From Candidatus Gallimonas merdae (GTDB taxonomy: Bacteria > Bacillota > Clostridia > Christensenellales > Borkfalkiaceae), in the NCBI GenBank assembly GCA_904419525.1, contig CAJFRT010000004.1, forward strand, positions 1-64,000: a stretch of 64,000 nt of DNA, in the 5' to 3' direction. The notes beneath the pieces are model-generated. The model did not search any database. It worked only from the letters and a program-made list of their open reading frames with translations, and had not been told where the DNA came from. Every line of letters begins with the position of its first letter. Position 1 is the stretch's first letter. Of this stretch, positions 63,759-64,000 are shown in pieces. A program made the translations under genes and the position numbers.

Positions 63759-64000
63759 ATGCCCAGGAAACCGAAAAAGCCGTGCAGATTCCCAGGCTGC
63801 CCTAACCTCACGGACGATATGTATTGTGCAGACCATGTACACATCATGAACGCCCGCTACAACAAATACGAACGCCCCTACGATTCGTCCGTGCGTTATG
63901 GTACGGAATGGCGCAAGATTCGCAACCGCTACATCCAAGCGCACCCGTTGTGCGAAATGTGCCAGGGGCGGGGGTTGGTCGTGGCGGCGACAGAAGTACA
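63759..64000 (+). CDS. HNH endonuclease, N-terminal part (runs off the window)
   Basis: The first 80 residues are present. A zinc-binding group (CRFPGCPN, YCADH) is followed by GTEWRKIRNRYIQAHPLCEMCQGRG, the usual start of phage HNH endonucleases, with the HNH core still to come beyond 64000. AAGGGGAAAGA precedes the ATG. HNH proteins of this kind lie just before the small terminase and support DNA packaging by cutting at cos-type ends. Confidence 0.88.
   Translation, partial: MPRKPKKPCRFPGCPNLTDDMYCADHVHIMNARYNKYERPYDSSVRYGTEWRKIRNRYIQAHPLCEMCQGRGLVVAATEV

Larger units (their letters stand above)
43372..64000 (+). mobile_element. Prophage-like element (left part)
   Basis: From about 43372 to the end of the window the genes form a typical order: serine recombinase at the left end, accessory restriction genes, a divergent regulator, early sigma-like and replication genes, a late regulator and the first packaging-side gene (HNH). 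No terminase, portal or capsid gene is present; they should follow beyond 64000. The exact left boundary is uncertain because the right end is not available. Confidence 0.8.

Overview
The window looks like a chromosome segment of a gut-type, fairly GC-rich member of the Clostridia (Firmicutes). The evidence is housekeeping genes of firmicute type, many close matches to sigma-A promoters (TTGACA-N17-TATAAT), frequent intrinsic terminators, a collagen-like (GPT/GAT) surface protein, and mobile elements driven by large serine recombinases. No species call is possible from sequence alone. The core is GC-rich, while most of the accessory cargo is AT-rich and stands out at once.

Layout. 1-25.3 kb is mostly core: ridA-ilvA; a glycerophosphodiesterase; lepA-MGMT-hemW; an AbrB-regulated ABC transporter; a NlpC/P60-like hydrolase and a lipoprotein; guaB-guaA; then an AT-rich sigma-region-4-like gene and a second, glutaminase-less guaA. 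A nitrogen block follows: a broken amtB-glnK fusion, a glutamate synthase split into three overlapping genes, and asnB. After that come an iron alcohol dehydrogenase, a DUF3737 protein and a glycosyltransferase.

25.3-41.6 kb: a collagen-like gene is cut in two by a 15.4-kb mobilizable element. The element carries a regulator, a six-gene defence-type operon (PLD-helicase, N6-adenine methylase, putative PD-(D/E)XK nuclease, Rad50-like ATPase, YhcG-type nuclease), a repeat-rich non-coding stretch, an oriT-like region, MobC, a relaxase with an overlapping MbeB-like gene, and a large serine recombinase whose stop codon abuts the right end. The two host halves join in frame.

41.6-43.4 kb: a core corridor with tRNA-Arg(CCT), a duplicated tRNA 3' end, a glycerol-3-phosphate dehydrogenase-like gene and the first codons of a gene cut off by the next element.

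43.4-64 kb: the left part of a prophage-like element. It has a serine recombinase, an LlaJI/McrB-type restriction-modification cassette with one N6-adenine and one C5-cytosine methylase, and a divergent CGNR zinc-finger gene placed where a lysogeny repressor would be. Early and replication genes follow (sigma-like factor, DUF2800, DUF2815, family A DNA polymerase, DUF4406, DUF3310, primase-helicase, VRR-NUC, SNF2 helicase), then an ArpU/DUF1492-type late regulator, a promoter-terminator leader and the start of an HNH gene. Packaging and structural genes would lie beyond the window.

The most notable points are the in-frame interruption of the collagen-like gene (a possible excision switch), the defence operon inside that element, the regularly spaced non-coding repeats next to it, the twin guaA arrangement, the amtB-glnK ruin with an intact PII domain, and the control region of the prophage.
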